Shown here one piece after another: positions 44,641-53,256 of a stretch of DNA of 62,496 nt. Origin of the DNA: Candidatus Brocadia sapporoensis (GTDB lineage: Bacteria; Planctomycetota; Brocadiia; Brocadiales; Brocadiaceae); contig NZ_MJUW02000021.1 of the NCBI RefSeq assembly GCF_001753675.2, positions 1 to 62,496 on the forward strand, read 5' to 3'. The notes beneath the pieces are model-generated. The model worked only from the letters and a program-made list of their open reading frames with translations, did not search any database and was not told the origin of the DNA. The position numbers were made by a program, and so were the translations under genes. Numbering within the stretch: the first letter of the stretch is position 1; every line of letters starts with the position of its first letter.

Positions 44641-45441
44641 ATGATAACAAAAGAAAAATCGGAATCAATTTCGTACAAACTATCATCGGGGGTGTTTCGT
44701 GAAGGAACCGCATGGATAGATTTTCTTAGGGGCAGGGCTTTTATGAATAAAAGTTTCCTGACCAATGCCATTGCGGCTGTGGTATTTGGTGTTTCTTATG
44801 AAATGCCAGGATTTTTTGGCAGAAACGCTATTATGCTGTCCAGCCTTTTTGCCTTGTCGGGCGCATTAACTAACTGGCTGGCCGTTTACATGTTATTTGA
44901 AAAAATACCAGGACTTTATGGTTCAGGTATTGTTACCCTGAGGTTTGATCAATTTAAGGAGAGTATTCGTTCTCTGATTATGGAAAATTTTTTTACCAAA
45001 GAAAATTTTGTGAAGGTTACCCAAAATGCGCTTCCCCATACGATTCAGCCAGAGATGGTTCTGGACAAGATTAATTTTGATGATGTGTTTCGTGGTCTTG
45101 TGGCGGTGATTAAAAATTCGTCTTTCGGTGGTATGTTTATCTTGTTTGGGGGAGAAAAAGCCCTCACCCCCTTGCGTGAGCCTTTTAAAAGGGAATTTGA
45201 GAGAAAGACCGCTGAAATTTTGCGAAATATTGACGTCGCCTCTATTCTGCAAAAGGAAACCGATTTTGAAACTTTCAGGTCAAAAATTGCTGCTATGGTG
45301 AATACTACCGTAAGTGAACTTACCCCACAACGGGTGAAGGAAATCGTAGAGGAAATAATGCGTGCACACTTAGGCTGGTTGGTCGTTTGGGGCGGGGTTT
45401 TTGGCGCCTTGATTGGTTTTATCAGTGCCGTGTTTTTTTGA
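44641..45441 (+). CDS. DUF445-family membrane protein
   Basis: About 266 residues. The family pattern is clear: an N-terminal hydrophobic block (FLTNAIAAVVFGVSYEMPGF, LSSLFALSGALTNWLAVYML with the conserved TNWLA motif), a PGLYGSGIV turn, FKESIRSLIMENFF, a long helical middle, and a C-terminal membrane segment (LGWLVVWGGVFGALIGFIS). Function unknown. Two starts are possible: 44641 or the Met 34 residues later directly before the hydrophobic block; neither has a strong ribosome site. It stands alone. Confidence 0.78.
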   Translation: MITKEKSESISYKLSSGVFREGTAWIDFLRGRAFMNKSFLTNAIAAVVFGVSYEMPGFFGRNAIMLSSLFALSGALTNWLAVYMLFEKIPGLYGSGIVTLRFDQFKESIRSLIMENFFTKENFVKVTQNALPHTIQPEMVLDKINFDDVFRGLVAVIKNSSFGGMFILFGGEKALTPLREPFKREFERKTAEILRNIDVASILQKETDFETFRSKIAAMVNTTVSELTPQRVKEIVEEIMRAHLGWLVVWGGVFGALIGFISAVFF

Positions 45442-45590
45442 TGCGAAGGGGTCACGACGGGAAAAAATCAGGTGTAATGTCATACAGATTTTTATTGAAG
45501 ATGCTGGAGTGAGGGGAGGTCTGACTGGGCTTGAACAAGCCAGTACGCCTGAGAGTGCAGGAAGATATGAAAGGAATGCTTGAAGCAAGG

Positions 45591-45740
45591 GCGTTAGCAC
45601 TGCATTCAACAAACACCAGAATAGTAAACACCACCCCAAAACGAGGATTTGACTTTCTGGGGTGTCATATTGAACGGAGGATGAGATGACTACGCAAGAA
45701 AAGGATTTGCCAGTTTACGAATGAGTTTCTGAGCCATCTT
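45591..45740 (+). pseudogene. fragment of a group II intron reverse transcriptase/maturase
   Basis: A stretch reading ALALHSTNTRIVNTTPKRGF then DFLGCHIERRMR, a TGA where Trp is expected, and LRKKRICQFTNEF matches the end of the reverse transcriptase domain of group II intron proteins (K-T-R-I-V, G-F-D-F-L-G-x-H). Only about 45 codons remain. The adjacent 45442-45590 has no clear reading frame. No intron RNA domain V was recognised nearby. Confidence 0.55.
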
Positions 45741-45796
45741 CCGATGGACGGGTTTTTTGCAACCTTGCCCTTGCCCGGTTTGAGGATGTGTTTTCT

Positions 45797-46354
45797 TCAC
45801 AATGGCCGCTGTGATTGTTCAGCCTGCTTGCCGCTTAACAGGTCGTAGCCTCTCTTATTTGCAAAACCCAGCTTGAAAATCCTGTCCGCCAAGGCGTCTT
45901 TTGTCTGTTTTTTATTTACGGTTATATTCATCCTGGTTGATAACTCAACAAGGACATCCTTTTTGTGTTTTGTGAGTTCTTCAATGATCTTCTCCGTGGG
46001 TAGCCCCTCTAACTGGCTTTGTAAAGCATGAACGTCAACGGCACTCCTCTGGATTTTTCGGGGCTTTGCAGTTTTCGGAAGGAGTAGTTCGGCAAGGAGG
46101 GGTTTGTCTTTCAGGGTATCAAAGAATGATACCAGGGTATGGATGGCATGTGATACCTGGTGCGCTTCAGATGCATCGGGAAAACGACCAATGCCTTCCC
46201 GTAATACCTCCAGCTCTTGCATTACCTCTGTGATAAGGTTTGTCATTCTTTGCCGGTCTTCCTCCCCAGGAAGTATTGACAGGCATTCTTTTATTTTTGT
46301 GACGGTATCAATCAGTTCGAGTTTTTTTACTCTTTTCGCCATGTTAATTGCCAT
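45797..46354 (-). CDS. ParA-associated protein of unknown function
   Basis: About 185 residues overlapping the end of the ParA gene by 11 bases, so translationally coupled. An N-terminal helical region (1-110) looks coiled. The C terminus (about 125-175; IIEELTKHKKDVLVELSTRM, VNKKQTKDALADRIFKLGF) resembles a SAP or HeH-type helix-extended-loop-helix motif used for nucleic-acid binding. It does not look like ParB: there is no ParB N-terminal motif or CTP-binding signature. A DNA- or cargo-binding partner for the ParA is a reasonable guess. Confidence 0.7.
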   Translation of the reverse strand: MAINMAKRVKKLELIDTVTKIKECLSILPGEEDRQRMTNLITEVMQELEVLREGIGRFPDASEAHQVSHAIHTLVSFFDTLKDKPLLAELLLPKTAKPRKIQRSAVDVHALQSQLEGLPTEKIIEELTKHKKDVLVELSTRMNITVNKKQTKDALADRIFKLGFANKRGYDLLSGKQAEQSQRPL

Positions 46355-47366
46355 CGACTTTCTCTAAAAATTCCTTTGTAACTTTTTTGTATTGTTCTGC
46401 TACCCGCATTGCATTTTCATCGCTCATTGCAAACACGGGAACCGCCAGCGCAGAGGCCTCGGTATAGCCAGCCCCCCATGAAATAGCGTTTTCAAAGCAT
46501 AGGCCGCTATAGTCTTTTCGGAGTTCGTTCATTTTGTCCTTGTGGGTGCTGACAATACCCTGGCCAGCGGTACGCACCATGGTAAATACTATTCCTTTCA
46601 GGGCTATGTCATCTGTTTCTGCATTCGTCAACCGGCATTTGAGATTTATCCTATCATGAAGTTCCCTGATTTTTTTGATGAGTATGTTTATTCCTATGGT
46701 TGACATATGGTCTGGTATGGTCGTTATGATATAGGTATCGCTGGCAGCAAGTGCGTTTTGAGTTACCAGATAGAGATTGGGTGGGCAATCAATGAGGATG
46801 TAATCATAGTTGTCCTTTATCCGGTGGAGGGCATTTTTCAAAATATGGCGCTGTTCTAAGTAAAGAAGGGCGTCCCGCATATCACCGGAAGTATCCATGC
46901 CAAATATCCCTTTTATCCCGTTGATTGTCCGCCGGAGGATTTGGAGTTGCTCCTGATAAAAACCCGACTCTATCTTCCTCCACGTCTTTGATGCCAATTC
47001 AAGGTCAACGCCCAGCAGATCGACGTCAGAAGGAATCAGGTCAAGATTCTTCACGACATCTTTTGCGCCCTTGCTCTTTGAGGGTAATTCAACAGGGGAT
47101 TTCCATATAATATTTTCAACTTGGTAAGGATCAAAAGAATCTTTTAAATACGACTCAAAGAGTTGTGCAATTGTTCCGTTATCCCTTTTAAATAATTCCC
47201 ACCGGTCGGGCAAAGTACAGAGAAAGGTCAGGTTGGCCTGAGGATCGACATCAACAAGCAATACCTTTTTGTTGTGGAACAGGGTCAGGGCGCATCCGAT
47301 ATGATAGGTGGTGGTTGTCTTACCAACGCCACCTTTATAGTTAATACATGAAATAATCTTTGCCAT
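46344..47366 (-). CDS. ParA-family ATPase
   Basis: A 340-residue deviant Walker-A ATPase. Seen: INYKGGVGKTTTTYHIG near the N terminus with both signature lysines, VLLVDVDPQANLTFL (Walker A'), and YDYILIDCPPNLYLVTQNAL (Walker B region). Long inserts make it larger than a minimal MinD or plasmid ParA. ParA proteins position DNA or protein cargo by ATP-dependent binding to DNA. There is no parB, replication gene or partition site beside it. The nearby reverse transcriptase scrap suggests mobile DNA has passed here, so it may be an integrated-element or cargo-positioning ParA rather than the chromosomal one. Confidence 0.9.
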   Translation of the reverse strand: MAKIISCINYKGGVGKTTTTYHIGCALTLFHNKKVLLVDVDPQANLTFLCTLPDRWELFKRDNGTIAQLFESYLKDSFDPYQVENIIWKSPVELPSKSKGAKDVVKNLDLIPSDVDLLGVDLELASKTWRKIESGFYQEQLQILRRTINGIKGIFGMDTSGDMRDALLYLEQRHILKNALHRIKDNYDYILIDCPPNLYLVTQNALAASDTYIITTIPDHMSTIGINILIKKIRELHDRINLKCRLTNAETDDIALKGIVFTMVRTAGQGIVSTHKDKMNELRKDYSGLCFENAISWGAGYTEASALAVPVFAMSDENAMRVAEQYKKVTKEFLEKVDGN

Positions 47367-47429
47367 ACCTGCGTTCTCCTTTATAGGGATTTATGGATTT
47401 ATAAAGGAATAATGGGGTTTATATCCGGA

Positions 47430-48218
47430 CTATCTACCGAGGAATTCGATGCGTTTAATAAATGCCTCGGCTTTTCCTTCGTCTTTCGATGAAGAGGTAT
47501 CAACTTCGAGACTAATCCCTGATATTGGGGGGACAGCATCATTGAAATATAATCGAAACGCACGGTTCAAATCAAATTCTGAAATTACCGTATCTCTGGG
47601 TTCAGGGTTTCCTAAACAAACAAAACGGCCGCCTTCTTTAAAATATCTCCCCGTGTAAGGCTTGTTAATTTGGTCCTCTTTGCTAAGAAACAGACCGATG
47701 AAATACGGACTGTCCGGTACTAAAAAACATCCACTGGGCAGTTTAACATTGCCAAAAAAAATATAAACCATCAATGCCTCGTTATTAATATTTTTTTCAT
47801 AGGAGGCATCTTTTGGGTATTGAATAATTCCCCATTCAATCTTTACCTTCGAAAATTCTTTAAGATCAACGGAGTTGTTGAAAATAAATACTCTGCCGGG
47901 TTGTTTCGTCCTAACCGATAGTGCCTGTTTATTTGCAGATAATTCAATTATTCTGTTGTCTCGTATTCCGCCATTAAAACAAAATCCCTTCGACGCTAAC
48001 CATCTTTTGACGGAACCTTCAAAATAATCTGAAAAGTCAATTGAGAAGTTTTCCTGATAACTACCATCGTTTTCTTCTTTGCTCAGACTGCAGTTGTTGA
48101 TGTCTTTGGATAATTTCCGGATCCCGGCTTGCGGACTTCCTTCGGGAAATACGTTACCTCCGAAAACCATTGTGATGATCGATATGATACTGATACTTGT
48201 TACGACAGAACGTTTCAT
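47430..48218 (-). CDS. hypothetical exported protein, DUF3047-like
   Basis: A 262-residue protein with a signal peptide ([20 protein letters not shown]). The middle ([39 protein letters not shown]) resembles the DUF3047 pattern of a lectin-like beta-sandwich with a W-x-I/V core, though the match is only by eye. It overlaps the end of gpmA by four bases (ATGA), so it is translationally coupled to it. Four Cys residues after the signal could form disulfides. Function unknown. Confidence 0.65.
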   Translation of the reverse strand: MKRSVVTSISIISIITMVFGGNVFPEGSPQAGIRKLSKDINNCSLSKEENDGSYQENFSIDFSDYFEGSVKRWLASKGFCFNGGIRDNRIIELSANKQALSVRTKQPGRVFIFNNSVDLKEFSKVKIEWGIIQYPKDASYEKNINNEALMVYIFFGNVKLPSGCFLVPDSPYFIGLFLSKEDQINKPYTGRYFKEGGRFVCLGNPEPRDTVISEFDLNRAFRLYFNDAVPPISGISLEVDTSSSKDEGKAEAFIKRIEFLGR

Positions 48219-48964
48219 TTTGTTTTTTTCAACTGATTGGCAACGGCCTGAGTAGCCCGTTTTACCGTCTCCGGATCTCCGAGGTAGTAACTGCGCAGGG
48301 GGGTTAGATTGTCCTCAAGCTCGTAAACCAGCGGAATGCCGGTAGGGATGTTGAGTTCAACAATATCTTTATCAGAAATATTGTCCAGGTATTTTACCAA
48401 TGCCCTGAGGCTGTTGCCATGAGCAGAGATAATCACTCTCTTTCCTGAACGAATTGTGGGTGCAATCACTTCATGCCAGCAGGGAAGAAACCGTGCTACA
48501 GTATCTTTCAGGCATTCCGTGAAAGGGATATGTTCTTTTGCCAGTTCTTTATAACGTTGGTCAAAAGCCGGGCTCCGTGGATCGTGCAACTCCAGTGCGG
48601 GGGGGCGAATATCATAGCTGCGTCTCCAGAGTTTAACCTGTTGTTCTCCGTACTTTTCCGTTGTTTCTGCTTTGTTAAGTCCCTGCAGGGCGCCGTAATG
48701 CCGCTCATTCAACCGCCAGTCCCTTGTTACCGGTACCCACATAAGGTCCATTTCATCCAGAATAATCCACAGCGTGCGTATTGCCCGTTTGAGCACGGAG
48801 GTAAAGGCAATATCAAAGGCATATCCCTCCTTCTTAAGAGTTTTTCCGGCCTGTTTGGCTTCTTCAACGCCTTTTTCTGAAAGGTCAACGTCGGTCCAGC
48901 CGGTAAATAAATTATCCCTGTTCCAAATGCTTTCTCCGTGTCTCACCACTACAAGTTTATACAT
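48215..48964 (-). CDS. gpmA: 2,3-bisphosphoglycerate-dependent phosphoglycerate mutase
   Basis: A 249-residue glycolytic enzyme interconverting 3- and 2-phosphoglycerate. The phosphohistidine motif [11 protein letters not shown] (His9) is followed by [45 protein letters not shown] with the catalytic Glu, [10 protein letters not shown], and the second catalytic His in [17 protein letters not shown]. Full length and dimeric-class features are present. It is the first gene of a unit with the exported protein at 47.4 kb. Confidence 0.96.
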   Translation of the reverse strand: MYKLVVVRHGESIWNRDNLFTGWTDVDLSEKGVEEAKQAGKTLKKEGYAFDIAFTSVLKRAIRTLWIILDEMDLMWVPVTRDWRLNERHYGALQGLNKAETTEKYGEQQVKLWRRSYDIRPPALELHDPRSPAFDQRYKELAKEHIPFTECLKDTVARFLPCWHEVIAPTIRSGKRVIISAHGNSLRALVKYLDNISDKDIVELNIPTGIPLVYELEDNLTPLRSYYLGDPETVKRATQAVANQLKKTK

Positions 48965-49060
48965 GGATTCGATTCCTCGCTCTGTTGTTATTCTGCTTAT
49001 CAGTAAAAGTAATTTAATTATATGGGAATTTCCATTTTATTTAAGCGGGTAACGGGGTGG

Positions 49061-49085
49061 CACGGACAAACTTTGTTTGTCCGTG
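49061..49085. repeat. dispersed palindrome, family P1, copy 3
   Basis: CACGGACAAAC, spacer TTT, GTTTGTCCGTG: perfect 11-bp arms. It lies 36 bases from copy 4. Confidence 0.75.
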
Positions 49086-49120
49086 TGATATATTCCAAAT
49101 CCGTGAGTATATTCAAACAA

Positions 49121-49144
49121 CATGGACAAACAAGTTTGTCCATG
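49121..49144. repeat. dispersed palindrome, family P1, copy 4
   Basis: CATGGACAAAC, spacer AA, GTTTGTCCATG, then CCACCCTGTAGCC, a downstream flank also seen after copy 1 (CCACCCTG). Confidence 0.75.
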
Positions 49145-49293
49145 CCACCCTGTAGCCGAAGATATAACGTGATATCATGGAATTTCAGACGGGTAGTTTC
49201 CCTTTTCCAAAGAGGGCACATGCCCATGATTCCCCTTTAGGAAGGGGTGAATCACGGGTGTGTAAAATACTGACACCCCCTCCCATGCCTGTA

Positions 49294-49351
49294 GGTAGGT
49301 CAACCGTCCCCGGTTAATACCATCATGACAAGCGGGGACGGTTGACCTACC
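49294..49351. repeat. inverted repeat with 19-bp perfect arms
   Basis: GGTAGGTCAACCGTCCCCG (49294-49312) and its exact reverse complement (49333-49351) flank a 20-base loop. Sequence unrelated to the P1 and P2 palindromes. Confidence 0.75.
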
Positions 49352-49561
49352 AAAAGAGGGAAGCTTAAGGTCACCGCTACAGACAGCCCGATTTTATACG
49401 ATAGAGAATTTAAAATCCCATTATATACAAAACCCTGCGATGATAGAACAAAAAAATTCAGCGGATTCTGAGTTAATGGAATACTGAAAAATATCAGTTT
49501 GTAATTCCTTTACGCCAGACTAGCCAAGTATCGTTTGCCCTCGATAAATGGGGACACCCCT

Positions 49562-50062
49562 TTACAATCCGAATCTTTGTATCAGATGAACATTAACGGA
49601 TGTTTCCTGTTTTCTTACTTCAAATTTAACTTCATCCCATTTTGGATATCGCTGCATTTTAGCTATGTCAAGCGCTGAAAAGCCGATTGGTTCCTTCGGT
49701 ATTCCCAGGACGGCGCTGCGTTCTAATTTGCCATTGTTATTAAGATCGTGATAGGCTGAAAGCGAGTATTCTCCTGGTGCGATATTTTGAATCTTGTATT
49801 TCCTGATGTATTCCTTTTGTTCGATGAGGTGCGCCTCTATTTCCGCATAACCCTCGTCTTTTTTTTTGTGACATTCATTACCGTTGCAGATTGAAAAACG
49901 CACGGGGGCTTTATTTTCGATATCTGTAAACCTGTCTACGGTAACAATTATATCATTCGCATAAAGACGAAATGAAAAAACAGACCACAGCAAACCTGCC
50001 AGGAGGAGAATCTTGCTTCCGTTCTTCCATCCTTCTTTGTCTTTTAAAGAGAATATAGCCAT
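49562..50062 (-). CDS. DUF2141-family exported protein
   Basis: About 166 residues with an N-terminal signal or anchor (KILLLAGLLWSVFSFRLYA). The mature part is the DUF2141 beta-sandwich, with its signature near residues 108-140: SAYHDLNNNGKLE followed by LGIPKEPIGFSALD, then the closing strand FEVRKQETSVNVHLI. An extra Cys pair lies in ICNGNECHKKK. The function of the family is unknown; members are periplasmic or secreted. It stands alone. Confidence 0.82.
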   Translation of the reverse strand: MAIFSLKDKEGWKNGSKILLLAGLLWSVFSFRLYANDIIVTVDRFTDIENKAPVRFSICNGNECHKKKDEGYAEIEAHLIEQKEYIRKYKIQNIAPGEYSLSAYHDLNNNGKLERSAVLGIPKEPIGFSALDIAKMQRYPKWDEVKFEVRKQETSVNVHLIQRFGL

Positions 50063-50337
50063 GTTGTTTTTACAATTCGTACAAAGTGTCGTTAAAGTAA
50101 GCCTTTCAGAGGGTGTACTGATATAAACTTTTACTTCGTTTTGCGATGGTTTCTAAAGATAAGGTGATGATACTGTTAAAAGACAAAAAATGCAAGAGCG
50201 GGCTGGGCATCCGGCAGAGACGGGGAAAACCGGCAGGAACTCCGGGAAATGCTTGACCTCGGTTTGTCAGAACGGCTACAATAATTATTTCTGGTTGAAT
50301 CGTTTTTTTTGAAAAATCTCTTCAAAAGGAGGCAGAA

Positions 50338-50721
50338 ATGGAAAAGGTGGTCATTTCTACGAATAATGCCCCTGCAGCAATTGGGCCATATTCTCAGGCA
50401 ATCAGGATGGGAAATATGGTGTTTCTGTCGGGACAAATCCCCTTACTCCCTGCAACAGGCGAAATCGTGCAAGGGGATATCAAGGTTCAGACACGACAGG
50501 TATTGGAGAATGTGAAACACATCCTGGAAGCTGCGGGTTCATCACTGGACAAAGTAGTAAAGACGACTGTTTTTATGAAAGATCTGAATGACTATGCGGC
50601 AATGAATGCTGTTTATCTGGAATTTTTTTCTCATAAACCTCCGGCCAGATCCGCAGTTCAGGCGGCAAGATTGCCGAGAGACGCCGGCGTGGAGATGGAA
50701 GTTATTGCCTTTGGCGGTTAA
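50338..50721 (+). CDS. ridA: RidA-family enamine/imine deaminase
   Basis: A 127-residue Rid protein that hydrolyses reactive enamine/imine intermediates released by PLP enzymes. Family positions are intact: [40 protein letters not shown], and [13 protein letters not shown] with the catalytic Arg, then [16 protein letters not shown] ribosome site is six bases before the ATG. It stands alone, with the dynamin-like gene 250 bases downstream. Confidence 0.94.
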   Translation: MEKVVISTNNAPAAIGPYSQAIRMGNMVFLSGQIPLLPATGEIVQGDIKVQTRQVLENVKHILEAAGSSLDKVVKTTVFMKDLNDYAAMNAVYLEFFSHKPPARSAVQAARLPRDAGVEMEVIAFGG

Positions 50722-50974
50722 AAGAAAAGTTTGACTTGCATTACAAAAACTGTTAACATCGTGACTTATATTGAATGTATAGGAATTTTAAGATTTTTCC
50801 CTGTGCCATTCTTTATTTCCTTAATTCCCCGAGTGAGAGGAGTCTTTGTAATTCCCTGCCCGGGAAGGGTTAGGGATGGGTAAAAAATTATTGGGTTATT
50901 GTCTTTTAAAATCTACCTAATTAGAATATTCCCGCGTCTATGATCAATATTTTATATTCGGTTCGTTTGTTTTT

Positions 50975-52720
50975 ATGTTAACGATAACAGCAAAAGCAAA
51001 ACATAGAGATATTTTCCCTGAGGTGGTAAACCTCCTTGACAACTCGAAGAAGTTTTTTGAACGAATTGGCGCCTCTGAGATGGAGAAAAAGATTGTTGAA
51101 ATGCGCACCCAGTTGGAAGAGCCTTTTTATCTTTTGGTAGCCGGTGAATACAACTCGGGGAAATCCAGTTTTATCAATGCAATGTGTGGTGAGCACGTCC
51201 TGCAGGACGGCCCGACGCCAACGACCAATCGAATCACCCTGTTGACGTATGGTGAGAAGGTGGAAATCAGGGAAGTGAGCGACCATTTGTGTCAGGCGAC
51301 CTATCCGATGGAAGCATTGAAAAACATTACCCTTGTTGATACCCCCGGGACGAATTCAATTATTGTTGAGCATGCTGCATTAACAGAAAGTTTTGTTCAC
51401 AGGGCGGAACTGGTACTCTTTATAACTTCATCGGATCATCCCTTTACCGAGAGTGAGCGACAATTTCTGCAATTTTTAAAGGGAAAATGGGGGCGAAAGG
51501 TGTTGTTTGTTCTGAACAAGATCGACCTAAAGACTCCTGAAGAACTTAATGAGATTGTATCGTTTCTGGAAAAGAATTGTTACCGGCTGCTCGGTTTTGA
51601 ACCAAAGATTTTATTGGTATCTGCAAAGGAGGCATACTGGGCGAAGGTAGAAAATGATATACTTCGACTGGAAAAAAGCAGGATCAAGGAGGTCGAAGCC
51701 TTTATCTTTGATAAACTTGACCTCGATACGAAGATCGACTTTAAACTGGTGAGTCCGTTAAAATACCTTCACAATGTGTTTCATGATCTGCATCAAAATC
51801 TCAGTGAGAAGGTCAATAAGTGCAACACCGACATTAAAAGTATCGAGCGGTTTGAGACGCGGCTGAAGAATAAAAAGCAGGATATGCAAGAGTATACCCT
51901 GAAATATCGGGATGAAATCAAACTTGTATTCTCGCGCTTAAAAGAGAAATTGGACAACTTCCTGGACTCCTACGTTACGATGAAGTCCGTAGTTCTTTCC
52001 AAAGTAGGACGGGAAAAGATTGACGTACGGTTTAAAAAAGAAGTATACGGACTGTTAAATCCGCAAACAGATCTGGACCGGATTGTCGACGATATGATGG
52101 ACTACGTTTCGAGAAATAGCCGTGCGTTATGGGATTTGGCACGCGATCATATCGAGAAGGAAGTTGGGTACGACCGCAGGGCAGGGAGTATCCTTGATGG
52201 ACCTGTGGAACGGCACTATGATGACCGGAAGCATGAAATAGAAGTTGCCTTAAAGGCGCGTTCCCGGGAATTCAGAGAGCTGGATATTGAACGTGAAGCA
52301 GAGAAATTAAACAGTTCGGTTCAGGCGGGGTTTATTGGCTTTTTGACGATGGAAGTGTTTGCCATTGGTATTGGAGTTGCGGTTACCATGGTGCTCTCGT
52401 GGCTTATACCACCTCCGGTACCCATTGGAATAGCCGTGGCGCTGGCATGTATTGGGTTTGCTATTTTTCCTCAAAGAAGGAAGTCGTTCCGTAACGAATT
52501 TACCAAACGTACCGATGCAATCTGTGAACGGTTTGTAGAGTTTATGAAATTTGAGGTTAATAAGGCGATCGATCGCGTGATAGAAGATATCAGTAACAAT
52601 ATTTCATCATACCGCGATCTCCGATGGACAGAACGTGAAGAGACGGTGCGTCAGGTGTCTGAGGTAAACACCTTGCTGGAAAATGTGAAGAGTCTCATGC
52701 GAAAAAGTGGTTTGAGTTAA
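50975..52720 (+). CDS. bacterial dynamin-like GTPase
   Basis: A 581-residue membrane-active GTPase. GTPase motifs in order: G1 GEYNSGKSSFINA (about 57-69), a G2 Thr in PTPTTNRITLL, G3 DTPGTNS, G4 LNKIDL. A long helical stalk with coiled coil (about 270-440; KVNKCNTDIKSIERFETRLK) precedes a hydrophobic paddle-like region (about 450-500; MEVFAIGIGVAVTMVLSWLI, IGIAVALACIGFAIF). The last 80 residues return as amphipathic helices. This is the dynamin/mitofusin-like layout for membrane binding, remodelling or fusion. It lies 34 bases before ispF. Confidence 0.9.
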   Translation: MLTITAKAKHRDIFPEVVNLLDNSKKFFERIGASEMEKKIVEMRTQLEEPFYLLVAGEYNSGKSSFINAMCGEHVLQDGPTPTTNRITLLTYGEKVEIREVSDHLCQATYPMEALKNITLVDTPGTNSIIVEHAALTESFVHRAELVLFITSSDHPFTESERQFLQFLKGKWGRKVLFVLNKIDLKTPEELNEIVSFLEKNCYRLLGFEPKILLVSAKEAYWAKVENDILRLEKSRIKEVEAFIFDKLDLDTKIDFKLVSPLKYLHNVFHDLHQNLSEKVNKCNTDIKSIERFETRLKNKKQDMQEYTLKYRDEIKLVFSRLKEKLDNFLDSYVTMKSVVLSKVGREKIDVRFKKEVYGLLNPQTDLDRIVDDMMDYVSRNSRALWDLARDHIEKEVGYDRRAGSILDGPVERHYDDRKHEIEVALKARSREFRELDIEREAEKLNSSVQAGFIGFLTMEVFAIGIGVAVTMVLSWLIPPPVPIGIAVALACIGFAIFPQRRKSFRNEFTKRTDAICERFVEFMKFEVNKAIDRVIEDISNNISSYRDLRWTEREETVRQVSEVNTLLENVKSLMRKSGLS

Positions 52721-52754
52721 TGAAAATGGAAAACCGTTATTCAACAAAGATCAG

Positions 52755-53231
52755 ATGCTATTCGGGATAGGATACGATATTCATAGACTTGTTGAAAATC
52801 GTAAGTTGGTGTTAGGCGGGGTTGAGTTCCAGTACCCGCTGGGATTGCTTGGTCATTCTGATGCTGATGTCGTGCTTCATGCCATTTGCGATGCGTTACT
52901 CGGAGCGGCTGCACTTGGTGATATTGGAGAGCACTTCCCTGATACTGACCCGAGATGGAAAGGTGTCTCCAGTAAGGTATTTCTTTTGAGAGTTGTTGAC
53001 CTTTTGAAAGAACGCCGCTGTCTGATTAACAATGTGGACGTAACGATCCTTGCCCAAAGGCCGAAGCTTGGACAAAAAAAAATTGAGATGAAAAAAAATA
53101 TTGCGGAGTGGCTCTGTATAGATGTTAGCAGGGTTAACATTAAGGCGACAACGATGGAAGGTGTTGATGCTATTGGTCGTGGTGAAGCTATTGCAGCCCA
53201 GGCCATTGCAAGTTTATGTGAGGAACGGTAA
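52755..53231 (+). CDS. ispF: 2-C-methyl-D-erythritol 2,4-cyclodiphosphate synthase
   Basis: A 158-residue trimeric enzyme of the non-mevalonate isoprenoid pathway. Zinc ligands are Asp8 and His10 in GIGYDIHRL and a His in LGHSDADVVLHAICDALLGA; the substrate loop reads GDIGEHFPDTDPRWKG, and the C-terminal TTMEGVDAIGRGEAIAAQA is typical. Length is standard. It lies between the dynamin-like gene and a small membrane protein, apparently in one transcription unit, and is unlinked from ispD at 18.7 kb. Confidence 0.96.
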   Translation: MLFGIGYDIHRLVENRKLVLGGVEFQYPLGLLGHSDADVVLHAICDALLGAAALGDIGEHFPDTDPRWKGVSSKVFLLRVVDLLKERRCLINNVDVTILAQRPKLGQKKIEMKKNIAEWLCIDVSRVNIKATTMEGVDAIGRGEAIAAQAIASLCEER

Positions 53232-53256
53232 TTCTAAAGGATAAAGCGATTTTACC

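Larger units (their letters stand above)
48965..49561. other. repeat-rich spacer
   Basis: About 600 bases crowded with inverted repeats: two P1 palindromes (49061 and 49121), a hairpin at about 49229-49252 (CCCCTT and AAGGGG arms) and a 19-bp inverted repeat at 49294-49351. No gene is visible. It separates the gpmA unit from the DUF2141 gene on the same strand. Confidence 0.6.

Noticed and set aside
18742-53231. ispD and ispF as parts of one isoprenoid cluster
   Set aside because: They are 34 kb apart with unrelated genes between, on opposite strands; both being in the window does not make a cluster.
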